A stretch of DNA of 64,000 nt from Altererythrobacter xiamenensis (GTDB lineage: Bacteria; Pseudomonadota; Alphaproteobacteria; Sphingomonadales; Sphingomonadaceae): NCBI RefSeq assembly GCF_900177715.1, contig NZ_FXWG01000001.1:620001-684000 (forward strand), in the 5' to 3' direction. The notes under the pieces are model-generated. The model had not been told where the DNA came from and searched no databases. It saw only the letters and a list, made by a program, of their open reading frames with translations. This document shows, in pieces, positions 24,844-34,930 of the stretch (its first letter is position 1; every line of letters starts with the position of its first letter). Both the position numbers and the translations under genes were made by a program.

Positions 24844-27822
24844 TTAGAACTTGAACGAAGCCGAAGCGAAGTAGCGGCGACCAAGCACGTCGTAAGTGCT
24901 CGGATAGGTGTTGGCCTGTTCCTGGTTGTCACCAAGGAGCAGCGAGTTCGGACGGTTGGTCACATAAAGACCATCCGCGTCGAACGTCGGGGTCCCCGGC
25001 AGCTTGTCCAGGAGGTTGTTGACGCCGAGGCCGAGTTCGAAGTTTTCGGTCACTGCAAACGAGAACGACAGGTCGAACAGGTCATAGGAGTCGATCTTGC
25101 CGATACCGTTGAAGCTTTCCCATTCTTCGATGGTCAGAACCGACTCGTCATCCTTGATCGAGCTGAGGTGACGCCAGCGGAGCGACGTCGTCAGCGGACC
25201 GTCGATCCAGCTCAGACGGCTCGTCCACTTGTACTTCGCCTGCGGCTCGCCACAAGTCAGACCGAAGCGGCCAGCGCAATCATACGGAGTTGCAAGCGGA
25301 TCTTCCTGAACTTCGAAGGAGTCCGTGTAGGTTCCCAGGAAGCTGAAGTTGATACGCGAGTCACCCTGATCCGTCAGCAGCGAGAACGGTACGTTCGAGC
25401 TGTAGTTGACTTCAAGGTCGACACCGGTCGTGCTGAACGTCGCAATGTTCTGCGAGCCAAGGAACGGCGGATTCGCTGTGGTGAACGAACCAGTGGTTTC
25501 GTCACGAGTACCGATGAACGGTGCACAGAAGCTCGAACCCAGATCCTGGACCTGATTGAAGCAGAGATCGAACTGACGCTGCAGCGAGACCGTGCTGATC
25601 GCATTGTCCACGGTGATATCGAAGTAGTCAGCCGTGATCGTCAGCCCCGGAATGAAGCTCGGCTGAAGAACGACACCAACAGTCCAACTGTCCGAAGTTT
25701 CTTCCGAAAGGTTCGGGTTACCACCGAACAATGCCGGGATCTGGGCATTGATCTGCAGGTCGGGATTGCCAATTGCGCCAGTCGGAACGCCGTTCGCTGC
25801 ACAAAGGGCGTTCAATGTCGCATTCGTGCCTGCTGCTGCAGTCGAACACGGGTCGGTCGCACCGGGGAAGCCGATAGCGCTTCCCTGGAACAGTTCAGCG
25901 ATGTTCGGTGCACGAACAGCGCGCTGATACTGGCCACGCAGGGTGATGTCCGGAACAGGCTGGAACTTGACGCCGCCGGCATAGGCCCAGACACCGCCGA
26001 CCGTGTCGAGCGAGTAGTCGGAGTAGCGAGCCTTACCGTCCAGTTCGAGCGACATCCCACCGAAATCGATTGGAATGTTCAATTCGGCGAAGACGTCCTT
26101 CACATTGTAGGAGCCTTCGGTCGGATCACCAGCGTTGAAGCCGATCACGTCACCCGAAGACAAAGCAGTGTCAGGAATGAATTGCGCAGCGACACCGCGA
26201 TATTCCGCACCGATAGCAAAACCGATGGGGCTGGAGGTTTCGGTAACGGCAAAGTCGCCAAACGTGCCGGAAATCGTGGCATTAGCGACTTCGAGAGTCG
26301 AAATGTCACCATTCTGGGCCTGGATCGTGATGGCATCCACCATCTCTGGCGTCAGCGTGCCCGGACCAAAGACATTGATCGGGGTGCCGGTACCGTCGAG
26401 TCCAGCCTGGAAGGCCGAACGCGACACGTTACCGGCCTGGATGTTGGCATTGCGGGTGCGCGCATAGAAGTAGTGCGCATCGTACTGCATGTAATCGTTG
26501 ATCGGCCCCGTCACGCCGCCGAGCACGCGGAATGCGTTACGTTCGTCGAGCGAGTTACGACGGCCGGTTTCGATCACGCGGCGCTGAATGAACGTGCTGA
26601 CCACGCCCAGTTCTGCGGCTGCGAGAGGCGCAAGACCGTTTGCAACGCGCAGAGCACTTGCAGCTGCTTCGTTCGCGTCGAGCTGCTGGAACTCGGCGAA
26701 GGTAGCGGCATCGACGAACGGCTGAATGGTAGCCAGATCGACGTTGAACGTGCCGGTTACCGGGGTAGCAGCAAGCTCCTGAGCCACGCGGTTATTCACA
26801 TAGGCGACTTCGGTGTAGAAGCTGTGGCCATCGCTGAATTCGTAATCAGCATAACCACCCATCAGGTAACGTTCCTGCGGAAGCTGCAGGTAGTTGACCG
26901 GAGCATAGTTGTAGGTTTCGCCGTTGCGAGCCTGAGCAACGCTTGCCGTCGGGAAGATGGCATCGTCGATCGTAAGACCAGCAGCGAGCGGAGCGGTGTT
27001 GCCGTCTTCGTCGATCGCAACCGTGCCCGGGGTGTTCACACGACCATAGGGAACGGTCGAAGAACCGAACGCCTGAAGATCGTCGCCGAAGGTTTCTGCG
27101 CCGACTGCCACGTTCGAGAAGGCGCGATCACCCTGGAAAACAGACGAACGGTTGTAGTATTCGGCGAATACGGTCGCGCTACCGCGACCATCATCGAAAG
27201 ACGTGCCGATAGCACCGTGGATCTGGTAGCTTTCGCCGTCACCGCGATCGGTGATTGCGTACTGGCCGCCCAGTTCGACGCCGTCGACTTGACGAAGACG
27301 GAAGTTGACGACACCGGCCATAGCGTCCGAACCGTAAACAGCCGAAGCACCACCCGTCACAACGTCGACAGTGTCGATCAGGAAGTTAGGGATGGTGTTG
27401 AGGTCGACCACCTGGCTGACATCATAGAACATCCAGCGGCGGCCGTTGACAAGAACAAGGTTACGGTTGGTGCCGAGACCGCGAAGGTTCAGCGTAGCAG
27501 TACCGTTACCCGGGTTGTTCGAGAACGAAGTCGTACCCGGAACGACCTGCGGCAGCGTGTTGACGACGTTTTCGACGTTGACCGCACCCGATAGGGTGAA
27601 CTCTTCGTCGGTGACGACAGCGATCGGCGCTGCGGTTTCAACGTTGCGACGCGCGATACGCGAACCGGTTACGACGATGGTCTGACCAAGTTCAGCATCA
27701 TCAGGTTCAGCCTGCAGCGCGGGCTCGTTATCTTCGTCTTGCGCGTAAACAGGCGTGGCGATCATGGCACCGGCCATTACCGTCCCCGCCAGCAGCGAAG
27801 CCTTGTTAAATCGAGTGGACAT
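24844..27822 (-). CDS. TonB-dependent outer-membrane receptor
   Basis: A 992-aa receptor of the sphingomonad TonB-dependent class. It has a signal peptide, MSTRFNKASLLAGTVMAGAM up to ATPVYAQ (cleavage near 27), and an acidic N-terminal segment. A TonB box-like GQTIVVTGSRI follows. The plug domain (about 60-170) has NLRGLGTNRNLVLVNGRRW and VDVVTGGASAVYGSDAMAGVVNF. A 22-strand-type beta-barrel ends with RYFASASFKF, whose terminal Phe is the Bam signal. The substrate is unknown; sphingomonad receptors of this group often take up oligosaccharides or peptides. I chose the ATG at 27822, preceded by AAGGGGATTGGA, over one at 27861. Confidence 0.92.
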   Translation of the reverse strand: MSTRFNKASLLAGTVMAGAMIATPVYAQDEDNEPALQAEPDDAELGQTIVVTGSRIARRNVETAAPIAVVTDEEFTLSGAVNVENVVNTLPQVVPGTTSFSNNPGNGTATLNLRGLGTNRNLVLVNGRRWMFYDVSQVVDLNTIPNFLIDTVDVVTGGASAVYGSDAMAGVVNFRLRQVDGVELGGQYAITDRGDGESYQIHGAIGTSFDDGRGSATVFAEYYNRSSVFQGDRAFSNVAVGAETFGDDLQAFGSSTVPYGRVNTPGTVAIDEDGNTAPLAAGLTIDDAIFPTASVAQARNGETYNYAPVNYLQLPQERYLMGGYADYEFSDGHSFYTEVAYVNNRVAQELAATPVTGTFNVDLATIQPFVDAATFAEFQQLDANEAAASALRVANGLAPLAAAELGVVSTFIQRRVIETGRRNSLDERNAFRVLGGVTGPINDYMQYDAHYFYARTRNANIQAGNVSRSAFQAGLDGTGTPINVFGPGTLTPEMVDAITIQAQNGDISTLEVANATISGTFGDFAVTETSSPIGFAIGAEYRGVAAQFIPDTALSSGDVIGFNAGDPTEGSYNVKDVFAELNIPIDFGGMSLELDGKARYSDYSLDTVGGVWAYAGGVKFQPVPDITLRGQYQRAVRAPNIAELFQGSAIGFPGATDPCSTAAAGTNATLNALCAANGVPTGAIGNPDLQINAQIPALFGGNPNLSEETSDSWTVGVVLQPSFIPGLTITADYFDITVDNAISTVSLQRQFDLCFNQVQDLGSSFCAPFIGTRDETTGSFTTANPPFLGSQNIATFSTTGVDLEVNYSSNVPFSLLTDQGDSRINFSFLGTYTDSFEVQEDPLATPYDCAGRFGLTCGEPQAKYKWTSRLSWIDGPLTTSLRWRHLSSIKDDESVLTIEEWESFNGIGKIDSYDLFDLSFSFAVTENFELGLGVNNLLDKLPGTPTFDADGLYVTNRPNSLLLGDNQEQANTYPSTYDVLGRRYFASASFKF

Positions 27823-28046
27823 TCCAATCCCCTTAAAAGTGAGCGCCATCACAGCGCACATGCGAATTCATAAACTCCGGGCTTTGACCCGAATGATGCG
27901 CGTCTAGGCCAACGATGGTTACGACTGCAACGTATGGCGGGCTGCAAAACGCCGTATCTCGGCGAGTGTGGCATTCCTGTTACAGTTGGCCGGGCTGCCT
28001 GTTTATGCGAGCAGAACCTCAGCAAATCCCTCGTAAGGACTCGGAA

Positions 28047-28562
28047 ATGAAACGCTTCACGACCTGCGCCGCCGCTTCGCTGGCATTCGCATTCCCGGCT
28101 AACGCAACCGCGCAGGATAGCGCCGCCGATCCCGATCATCTGGAAGAGTTGCAGCGATGCCAGATAATCTCGGACGACGGCGCACGTCTGGCCTGTTTCG
28201 ACGCCGCAGTCGGCGGCATGGTTGCCGCCAGCGAGGCGGGTGAGGTTCAGGTCGTCAAGAAAGAAGAAGTGGAGCAAACCCGTCGCGGACTGTTCGGTTT
28301 CACCATGCCGAAGATTGGGTTCCTCGGCGGGGACGGGGAAGAGATGAAACTTCTTCAGTCCACTATCACCGGGGTGCGGAGCATCCGCCGCGGTTACATC
28401 TTGACCATCGAAGAAGGAAGCGTGTGGCAGTTAAGTGGTGTTCCTTCGCGATTGCGTCCGCCGAAAGTTGGCGATGATGTGGAGTTCAAGAAAGCGGCGC
28501 TAGGCTCCTATTTTGTCCGGATTAATGGGCAGATAGGTGTAAAAGGAACACGGATCCAATAA
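28047..28562 (+). CDS. Exported protein with a DDGARLxCFD motif, function unknown
   Basis: The 171-aa protein has a signal peptide (MKRFTTCAAASLAFAFPANA, cleavage near ATAQ). A short cysteine motif follows, LQRCQIISDDGARLACFDAA (two Cys 14 residues apart), a pattern seen in diverse periplasmic proteins of proteobacteria including VasI/TagO-type proteins. The C-terminal half (about 95-171) is beta-rich: ITGVRSIRRGYILTIEEGSVWQL and GSYFVRINGQIGVKGTRIQ. Start ATG at 28047 follows TAAGGA; the frame extends upstream but the signal peptide fixes the start. It lies between two receptor genes, divergent from the first and 341 bases before the second. No function is assigned. Confidence 0.8.
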   Translation: MKRFTTCAAASLAFAFPANATAQDSAADPDHLEELQRCQIISDDGARLACFDAAVGGMVAASEAGEVQVVKKEEVEQTRRGLFGFTMPKIGFLGGDGEEMKLLQSTITGVRSIRRGYILTIEEGSVWQLSGVPSRLRPPKVGDDVEFKKAALGSYFVRINGQIGVKGTRIQ

Positions 28563-28903
28563 GGCCGGGCAGGTCCGTCGGGTGTTCGCTTGGCAGTGAG
28601 CAACAGCCGTCCATCAAGAGATGATGACGCGCGCACCCACCAACTCCAACTCTTCCGCAAGACCACGATCGCTCAGCGAATCGAGGCAACCGATCAGACC
28701 GAAAAACGTTTGCGACGAAATATCTGCAGCCCCGTTCGCCTGCAGATTGGTCGAAGATTACACATTTGTTGCATTTGGGTAACGCCCTGAAGTTCAATTC
28801 CTGCGAAGGGGCGTAAAACTGAGCGAGCGACTTGCTTGGCGGCTTCGAGATTGCTTTTAGAGCGAAAGGTGCCGGTAGTTTCCGGACCACAAAGGGGACT
28901 GAA
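28563..28903 (+). promoter_or_regulatory. 341-base leader region upstream of the second TonB-dependent receptor
   Basis: No supported gene lies here. It holds a GTTGCATTTGGGTAAC stretch (28768-28783), which shares GTTGCATTT with the palindrome in the clpB promoter, and the receptor ribosome-binding site AAAGGGGACT just before the ATG at 28904. I could not place a -35/-10 pair with confidence. Confidence 0.35.
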
Positions 28904-31900
28904 ATGACGAAAACTCACAACGCCACCAGGCTGGGTGGTCGCGCGGCGCTTTTTGCAAGCGCCGGAATTGCAGCCATGGCCCTCTCTACACCTGCACTCG
29001 CGCAGGATGAGGATGAGACGGTCGAGGTCGCCGCAGAAGAAGATGGCGTCGAATCGCCAACCGAACCCGCGATGATCATCGTGTCGGGCTCGCGCATCGC
29101 GCGTCCGAACCTCGATTCGCCGGTTCCGCTGACCGCGGTCACCGCTGAAGAGCTTACCGCACAGGGCGATATCTCGCTCGGTGATGCTCTTAACGACCTT
29201 CCTTCGCTGCGCAGCACTTTCAGCCAGGGTAACTCCACCCGCTTCATCGGTACGGCAGGCCTTAACCTGCTCGACCTTCGCGGCCTCGGCACCAGCCGTA
29301 CGCTGGTCCTCGTGAACGGCAGGCGCCACGTAACCGCGCTGCCGGGCGACTACATCGTCGACGTCAACACCATTCCTGTTGACCTGCTCGAGCGCGTCGA
29401 CGTCGTGACCGGCGGTAACTCCGCAATTTACGGTTCGGACGCTGTCGCCGGTGTCGTGAACTTCATCCTGCGTCGCGATTTCGACGGTCTTGCCGTTCGC
29501 GGTCAGGCCGGCATCTCCTCGCGCGGCGATCGTGCGACACGCTTCCTGTCGGCAACCTACGGCAAGAACTTCGGTGACGGTCGCGGCAACATTGCCGTTT
29601 CGGGTGAATACGCGAAGTCCGATCCGCTCTATTTCCGTGAGCGCGATGGTCTGACCGGCGCCTACAGCGGTCGCTGCCAGTACAACGTTGTCAGCGACAG
29701 CCAGGCAGACGAAGGGCCCTTCGGCACCGACGGCATCACCGACCTTGAGCCGGTCTGCGGTGTCCGCAACGGCTTCATTTCCGACGGCGGCACGGTCGGC
29801 GGCCTCGGTGGCGGCCAGTATCTGCGCTTCGCAAGCGACGGGACTCTGTTCGTCGATGTTCCCGACCAGGTTCTTCCGTTCTCGGGCAACGACATCGGTA
29901 CGGAAGGTTCGACCCTTCGCAACACCGGTCAGCTCGCTGCAGGTCTTGAGCGCTATACCGCGAACCTGCTTGCCAGCTTCGAAGTCAGTGAAGCGTTCCG
30001 CCCGTTCGTCGAAGCGAAATACGTTCACGTCGAAGCCATCCAGGAAGGTCAGCCGAGCTTCTTCGTCGGTGGGCCAACCTTCGTGGGCGGCAATCCGCTG
30101 TTCTGCGACAACGCGTTCCTGAACAACAGCGCACTGGCGACGCTGCAGAGCTTCGGCCTGTGTTCGGCAGGACGTACCAACACCCAGACCATTCCGCTGA
30201 CCCGCTTCAACGTCGACTTCGGCGGCCGTGGCGAGTTGCAGGATCGCGACACCTATCGCATTGTCGCTGGTATCGAAGGTACGTTCAACACGGACTGGAA
30301 CTACGAGCTGTCGCTCAACTACGGCCGTCTCGAAACCGATCTGCGGTCGCTCAACAACCTCGTGTCGTTTGACCTTGATGGCAACCCGGCTGGCTTCAAC
30401 CTCGCTGCAGATGCAGTGCTGGATGCAAGCGGAAACCCGGCCTGCCGCATCAATACCGATGCGGATCCGACGAACGATGATCCCGCCTGTGTTCCGATCA
30501 ACCTGTTCGGGTTCGGTGCACCGAGCCAGGAAGCACTCGCCTACATCAACACGACCGGTCGTCGTATGGAAGAGGCAGAGCAGTTCGTCGCTCTGGCAAC
30601 GGTCGCTGGTGACCTTTCGCAGCTCTTCGAACTGCCGGGTGGCCCCGTCGGCTTCGCTCTGGGCGCTGAGTATCGCGAAGAAACCGCTTACAGCGAATGG
30701 GACGAACTCGTCGCAAGCGGCGGTACCTTCCTCAATGCGATCCAGCCGTTCAATCCACCCAAGCTGACCGTCAAGGAAGCTTTCGGCGAAGTTCGGATTC
30801 CGATCCTTGCCGACCTGCCGTTCGCGCATGAGTTGACCGTCAGTGCCGCAGGCCGCGTCTCTGACTACAACACGGCAACGGGTACGGTTTACGCGTACAA
30901 CATCAACGGTAGCTACGCTCCGATCCCGGACATTCGCTTCCGCGCCGGCTACGCGACTTCGGTCCGTGCACCGACGCAAAGCGACCTGTTCTCGCCCGGT
31001 TCGCAGAACTTCGCGTTCATTGCCGACCCGTGTGACCAGCAGACCGGTGCGATCAACAACAACCCGAACCGTGCAGCCAACTGTGCTGCTGCCGGAGTTC
31101 CGACTACTGCGGATGCCGCGCTTGTCGCTGCTTGCGCCGGCACGTCGTTCCCGGTTGCTCTGGGTGATCCTTACACCAACTGTACGGCTCGGACCTCGTC
31201 GACCTCTTTCCTCTCGGGTGGTAACCCCACTCTCACCGAGGAAAAGGGCAAGTCGCTGACCATCGGTGTCGTGATCGAGCCGAGCTTCATTCCGGGGCTC
31301 AGCCTGACCGCTGACTACTACAACATCGAGATCGAAGATCAGATCGCGGTTCTCGGTGCACAGACGATCATCAACAACTGCTATAGCTCGCCCTCGGGCC
31401 TGAACAATCAGTACTGTGCGACGGTCAATCGTACGGGAACTGGTCTGTTCGATCCCAACCAGGCGGTTATTTCGGGCGGCATCAACTTCGCTTCGCGCGA
31501 AACCGAAGGTGTCGATATCGATCTGCAGTACCGTCGTACGTTCGACAACGGCGATCGTCTGACGTTCCGTGCAATCGCAACGCACCTCATCAAGCTCGAC
31601 TTCTTTGAGGATCCGACTGCTCCGAACAACCCGAACCGCGTCAAGAGCGAAAAGGGTGACCCGGATTGGGCGGCTTCGGTCAACCTGGCGTACGACTTCG
31701 GTAATTTCGAAGTCGGTTACTCGGCTCGTTACCTCTCTGCGATGTACAAGAGCGCATATGAGAACGCCAATTCGTATCGCGGCATCTGCCCGACCTCGGG
31801 CGTCGTGGGCTTCTCCGGCGGTACCTGTACCCCGGGCGAACTTACGATCCTCGATCCGGCCAACGCCGACCAGTACGAAGATCCGAAGTTCGGTTCCGAG

Positions 31901-32074
31901 ATCTACCACAACCTGCGTCTGACCTTCACGGCAGCCGAAGACTTCGACTTCTATGTCGGCGTCGACAACTTCACCGACAACAAGCCGCCGTTCGGCGAGC
32001 TTGGTACCGGTGGCGGCGATCCGTGGGAAATCTTCGGACGTTACTTCTACGCTGGTTTCTCGATCGACATGTAA
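28904..32074 (+). CDS. TonB-dependent outer-membrane receptor
   Basis: A 1056-aa receptor related to the one at 24844. The signal peptide runs from MTKTHNATRLGGRAALFASA to cleavage near residue 33 (PALAQ). An acidic linker follows, then a TonB box-like MIIVSGSRIARPNLDSPVPL. The plug contains LNLLDLRGLGTSRTLVLVNG and VDVVTGGNSAIYGSDAVAGVVNF. The barrel includes several Cys-containing loops (for example NCAAAGVPTTADAALVAACAG) and closes with WEIFGRYFYAGFSIDM, ending in Met rather than Phe. The start at 28904 is fixed by the signal peptide and AAAGGGGACT. A strong terminator follows at 32121. Substrate unknown. Confidence 0.92.
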   Translation: MTKTHNATRLGGRAALFASAGIAAMALSTPALAQDEDETVEVAAEEDGVESPTEPAMIIVSGSRIARPNLDSPVPLTAVTAEELTAQGDISLGDALNDLPSLRSTFSQGNSTRFIGTAGLNLLDLRGLGTSRTLVLVNGRRHVTALPGDYIVDVNTIPVDLLERVDVVTGGNSAIYGSDAVAGVVNFILRRDFDGLAVRGQAGISSRGDRATRFLSATYGKNFGDGRGNIAVSGEYAKSDPLYFRERDGLTGAYSGRCQYNVVSDSQADEGPFGTDGITDLEPVCGVRNGFISDGGTVGGLGGGQYLRFASDGTLFVDVPDQVLPFSGNDIGTEGSTLRNTGQLAAGLERYTANLLASFEVSEAFRPFVEAKYVHVEAIQEGQPSFFVGGPTFVGGNPLFCDNAFLNNSALATLQSFGLCSAGRTNTQTIPLTRFNVDFGGRGELQDRDTYRIVAGIEGTFNTDWNYELSLNYGRLETDLRSLNNLVSFDLDGNPAGFNLAADAVLDASGNPACRINTDADPTNDDPACVPINLFGFGAPSQEALAYINTTGRRMEEAEQFVALATVAGDLSQLFELPGGPVGFALGAEYREETAYSEWDELVASGGTFLNAIQPFNPPKLTVKEAFGEVRIPILADLPFAHELTVSAAGRVSDYNTATGTVYAYNINGSYAPIPDIRFRAGYATSVRAPTQSDLFSPGSQNFAFIADPCDQQTGAINNNPNRAANCAAAGVPTTADAALVAACAGTSFPVALGDPYTNCTARTSSTSFLSGGNPTLTEEKGKSLTIGVVIEPSFIPGLSLTADYYNIEIEDQIAVLGAQTIINNCYSSPSGLNNQYCATVNRTGTGLFDPNQAVISGGINFASRETEGVDIDLQYRRTFDNGDRLTFRAIATHLIKLDFFEDPTAPNNPNRVKSEKGDPDWAASVNLAYDFGNFEVGYSARYLSAMYKSAYENANSYRGICPTSGVVGFSGGTCTPGELTILDPANADQYEDPKFGSEIYHNLRLTFTAAEDFDFYVGVDNFTDNKPPFGELGTGGGDPWEIFGRYFYAGFSIDM

Positions 32075-32120
32075 ATGTCGGGTTCGGGGGGCTTCGCTCC
32101 TCTCGAAAGACCAAAAAGAA

Positions 32121-32144
32121 AGGGCCCCGGGAAACCGGGGCCCT
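32121..32144. terminator. Strong bidirectional terminator between receptor and clpB
   Basis: A 10-bp perfect stem AGGGCCCCGG/CCGGGGCCCT closes a GAAA tetraloop and is followed by TTTTTCG on the plus strand and by TTCTTTTTGG on the minus strand. It serves the receptor gene and clpB, which converge here. Confidence 0.93.
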
Positions 32145-32207
32145 TTTTCGTTGGGTGCTCGCTCTGATAACCGGCGCTCCGCGGGAACGCCCGACGGACT
32201 TTACGAC

Positions 32208-34784
32208 TCAGGCGACGGTCATCTTGAGCTCGCCATCGCCCTCTTCGATTTGCACCGTGCTGCCGTCGGGTACCTCGCCCTCCAAAATCATCTCGGCGAG
32301 CGGATCCTGCACGTAGCGCTGGACAGCGCGCTTCAAGGGCCGTGCGCCATAGACCGGATCGTAACCCACCCGGCCAAGCCAGCGCAGCGCTGCATCGCTG
32401 AGGTCAAGCGTGATCTTTCGATCCTTGAGCAGCTTTTGCACGCGCCCGACCTGGATCTCGACGATCGGGGCCATGTGCTCTTGCCCAAGGCGGTGGAACA
32501 GGATGATTTCGTCCAGGCGGTTGAGGAACTCGGGGCGGAAATGTCCGCGCACCACGTCCATCACCTGCGGCTCGACATCTTCGACCTTCTGATCGTCGGT
32601 CATCTGGCTGAGATACTGGCTGCCGAGGTTCGAAGTCAGGATGATCAGCGTGTTCGAGAAGTCGACCACCCTCCCCTGCCCATCGGTCAGGCGCCCGTCG
32701 TCGAGCACCTGCAGCAGCACGTTGAATACGTCCCCATGCGCCTTCTCGACCTCGTCGAACAGCACGACCTGATAGGGCCTGCGCCGCACGGCTTCGGTCA
32801 GGACGCCGCCTTCCTCATAGCCGACATAGCCCGGAGGCGCGCCGATCAGGCGGGCGACCGCGTGCTTCTCCATGAACTCCGACATGTCGATGCGGACCAT
32901 CGCCTGGTCGTCGTCGAACAGGAACGCGGCGAGCGCCTTGGTCAGCTCGGTCTTGCCGACGCCCGTCGGGCCGAGGAAGAGGAAGCTGCCGAGCGGACGG
33001 TTCGGGTCCTGCAGGCCGGCACGCGCACGGCGCACCGCCTTCGACACGGCTTCGATCGCCTGTGACTGGCCGATCACCCGCTTTCCGAGAATCTCCTCCA
33101 TCTGCAGCAGCTTCTCACGCTCACCTTCGAGCATCTTGTCGATCGGGATACCGGTCCAGCGGCTGACGACAGAGGCGATATCCTCTTCGGTCACTTCCTC
33201 GCGCAGCAGCGCGTTTTCGGACTGCGCGCGAGCCGCCTCGAGTTGTTTTTCGAGCTCGGGAATCTTGCCGTAAGAAAGCTCTCCCGCCTTGGCGAGATCG
33301 CCTTCGCGTTGAGCCTGCTCCAGTTCGAGCCGTGCTGCGTCCAGATCTTCCTTGATGCGGCTTTCGGCGTGGATCTTGTCACGCTCGTTCTGCCAGCGCG
33401 TCGTCAGTTCGGAAGACTGCTGTTCGAGCTCGGCCAGTTCCTTGCGCAGGGCCTGAAGGCGATCCTTCGAGGCATCGTCCGATTCCTTGCTGAGCGCGGA
33501 TTCCTCGATCTTGAGCTGGATGATCCGGCGATCGAGGCTCTCGATTTCCTCGGGCTTCGATTCGACTTCCATGCGGATCCTGCTGGCGGCCTCGTCCATG
33601 AGGTCGATCGCCTTGTCCGGCAGGAAGCGGTTCTGGATGTAGCGGTTCGAAAGCTGCGCGGCGGCGACGAGTGCGTTGTCGGTGATGTTCACACCGTGGT
33701 GCAGCTCGTATTTTTCCTTGATGCCGCGCAGGATGCTGATCGTGTCTTCCACACTCGGTTCTTCGATGAAGACCGGCTGGAAGCGCCGCTGCAATGCGGG
33801 GTCTTTCTCGACGTACTTCTGGTACTCGTCGAGCGTGGTTGCACCGATACAGTGCAGCTCGCCGCGGCTCAGCGCAGGTTTGAGCAGGTTGGAGGCATCC
33901 ATGCTGCCTTCGGACGCACCGGCGCCGATCAGCGTGTGCATCTCGTCAATGAACAGGATGATCTGCCCGTCCGAGCCCTTTACCTCGTCGAGCACGGACT
34001 TGAGCCGCTCCTCGAACTCGCCGCGATACTTCGCGCCAGCGATCAGCGCCCCCATGTCGAGTGACATGAGGGTGCGGCCCTTGAGGCTGTCGGGCACGTC
34101 GCCATTGGCGATGCGCAGCGCAAGCCCTTCGGCGATCGCGGTCTTACCCGTGCCGGGTTCGCCGATCAGGGCCGGGTTGTTCTTGGTCCGCCGGGCGAGG
34201 ATCTGGATCGTGCGACGGATTTCCTCGTCGCGGCCGATGACAGGGTCGAGCTTGCCCTCGCGCGCCGCCTCGGTCAGGTCGCGCGCGAACTTCTTCATCG
34301 CGTCATAGGCATTCTCGGCACTGGCAGTGTCCGCCGTGCGGCCGCCGCGCAGTTCGTTGATCGCGGCGTTCAGCGATTGCGGCGTGATGCTTGCAGCTTT
34401 GAGCGCCTCTCCTGCCTTGCCCGACGATGCGGCAAGCGCGGTGAGGATACGTTCGACCGGCACGTAGCTGTCGCCCGCCTTCTCCGCCATCTGTTCGGCC
34501 TGATCGAGTATGCGCACGGCATCATTGTCGAGACCCGGGGTCGCCTGCGCGCCGCCGCCGGAAACGGCGGGGATCTTGGCAAGCTCCTGATCGACCGCAT
34601 CGACCGCGAGCATCGGCGTGCCGCCTGCGCGCTGGATCAGGCCCGCGGCCATGCCTTCCTCGTCTTCGAGCAGTGCCTTGAGCAGGTGGAGCGGCGTAAT
34701 CCGCTGGTGGTTCATGCGGATGGCAACGGTTTGCGCGCTCTGCAGGAAACCCTTGGCGCGATCGGTGAATTTTTCGAGATTCAT
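32208..34784 (-). CDS. clpB: ATP-dependent disaggregase ClpB
   Basis: ClpB is the hexameric AAA+ chaperone that pulls proteins out of aggregates together with DnaK. The 858-aa product has the N-terminal Clp repeat domain (1-145), AAA1 with Walker A GEPGTGKT at 208-215 and Walker B ILFIDEMH, and the coiled-coil M domain (about 400-520, Glu/Lys/Arg-rich heptads). AAA2 has GPTGVGKT near residue 605, and the C-terminus ends ELKMTVA. The [10 protein letters not shown] pore-loop region is intact. Length matches the family. A heat-shock-type promoter candidate lies 30 bases upstream of the ATG. Confidence 0.97.
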   Translation of the reverse strand: MNLEKFTDRAKGFLQSAQTVAIRMNHQRITPLHLLKALLEDEEGMAAGLIQRAGGTPMLAVDAVDQELAKIPAVSGGGAQATPGLDNDAVRILDQAEQMAEKAGDSYVPVERILTALAASSGKAGEALKAASITPQSLNAAINELRGGRTADTASAENAYDAMKKFARDLTEAAREGKLDPVIGRDEEIRRTIQILARRTKNNPALIGEPGTGKTAIAEGLALRIANGDVPDSLKGRTLMSLDMGALIAGAKYRGEFEERLKSVLDEVKGSDGQIILFIDEMHTLIGAGASEGSMDASNLLKPALSRGELHCIGATTLDEYQKYVEKDPALQRRFQPVFIEEPSVEDTISILRGIKEKYELHHGVNITDNALVAAAQLSNRYIQNRFLPDKAIDLMDEAASRIRMEVESKPEEIESLDRRIIQLKIEESALSKESDDASKDRLQALRKELAELEQQSSELTTRWQNERDKIHAESRIKEDLDAARLELEQAQREGDLAKAGELSYGKIPELEKQLEAARAQSENALLREEVTEEDIASVVSRWTGIPIDKMLEGEREKLLQMEEILGKRVIGQSQAIEAVSKAVRRARAGLQDPNRPLGSFLFLGPTGVGKTELTKALAAFLFDDDQAMVRIDMSEFMEKHAVARLIGAPPGYVGYEEGGVLTEAVRRRPYQVVLFDEVEKAHGDVFNVLLQVLDDGRLTDGQGRVVDFSNTLIILTSNLGSQYLSQMTDDQKVEDVEPQVMDVVRGHFRPEFLNRLDEIILFHRLGQEHMAPIVEIQVGRVQKLLKDRKITLDLSDAALRWLGRVGYDPVYGARPLKRAVQRYVQDPLAEMILEGEVPDGSTVQIEEGDGELKMTVA

Positions 34785-34813
34785 CGGAATTCCCTCATTG
34801 AATTACCCACTCG

Positions 34814-34841
34814 ATATGGTGTTGCATTTTGGCAACACAAG
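34814..34841 (-). promoter_or_regulatory. Candidate RpoH (sigma-32) promoter of clpB
   Basis: On the minus strand, CTTG (34841-34838), an 18-base spacer and CCATAT (34819-34814) match the alphaproteobacterial RpoH pattern of CTTG, 17-18 bases and CYTAT-like. The -10 ends about 30 bases before the clpB ATG. This is a pattern match only; the spacer carries a palindrome described separately. Confidence 0.6.
34819..34838. repeat. Inverted repeat within the clpB promoter spacer
   Basis: GTGTTGC at 34819-34825 and GCAACAC at 34832-34838 are perfect inverted repeats separated by ATTTTG. The palindrome fills the spacer of the candidate heat-shock promoter, so it could be an operator. It does not match the CIRCE element. 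Confidence 0.6.
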
Positions 34842-34930
34842 CCCTGACCCCGAGAAATATTCGAGGTGTGTTACTCGGATATAGGGGTGGCTCGCAAACT
34901 TGCGAGGGTCTGGATCAAACTGGCCGAAAT

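Noticed and set aside
25168-27594. An 808-codon open frame on the plus strand opposite the receptor gene
   Set aside because: It is antisense to a well-supported TonB-dependent receptor. The product has no recognisable domain and is Arg/Asp/Glu-rich, as expected from reading a biased gene backwards.
28694-31909. A 1071-codon open frame on the minus strand opposite the second receptor
   Set aside because: Same reason: antisense shadow of a receptor with a clear signal peptide, plug and barrel.
34785-34930. CIRCE element upstream of clpB
   Set aside because: The palindrome there (GTGTTGC-N6-GCAACAC) does not match TTAGCACTC-N9-GAGTGCTAA.
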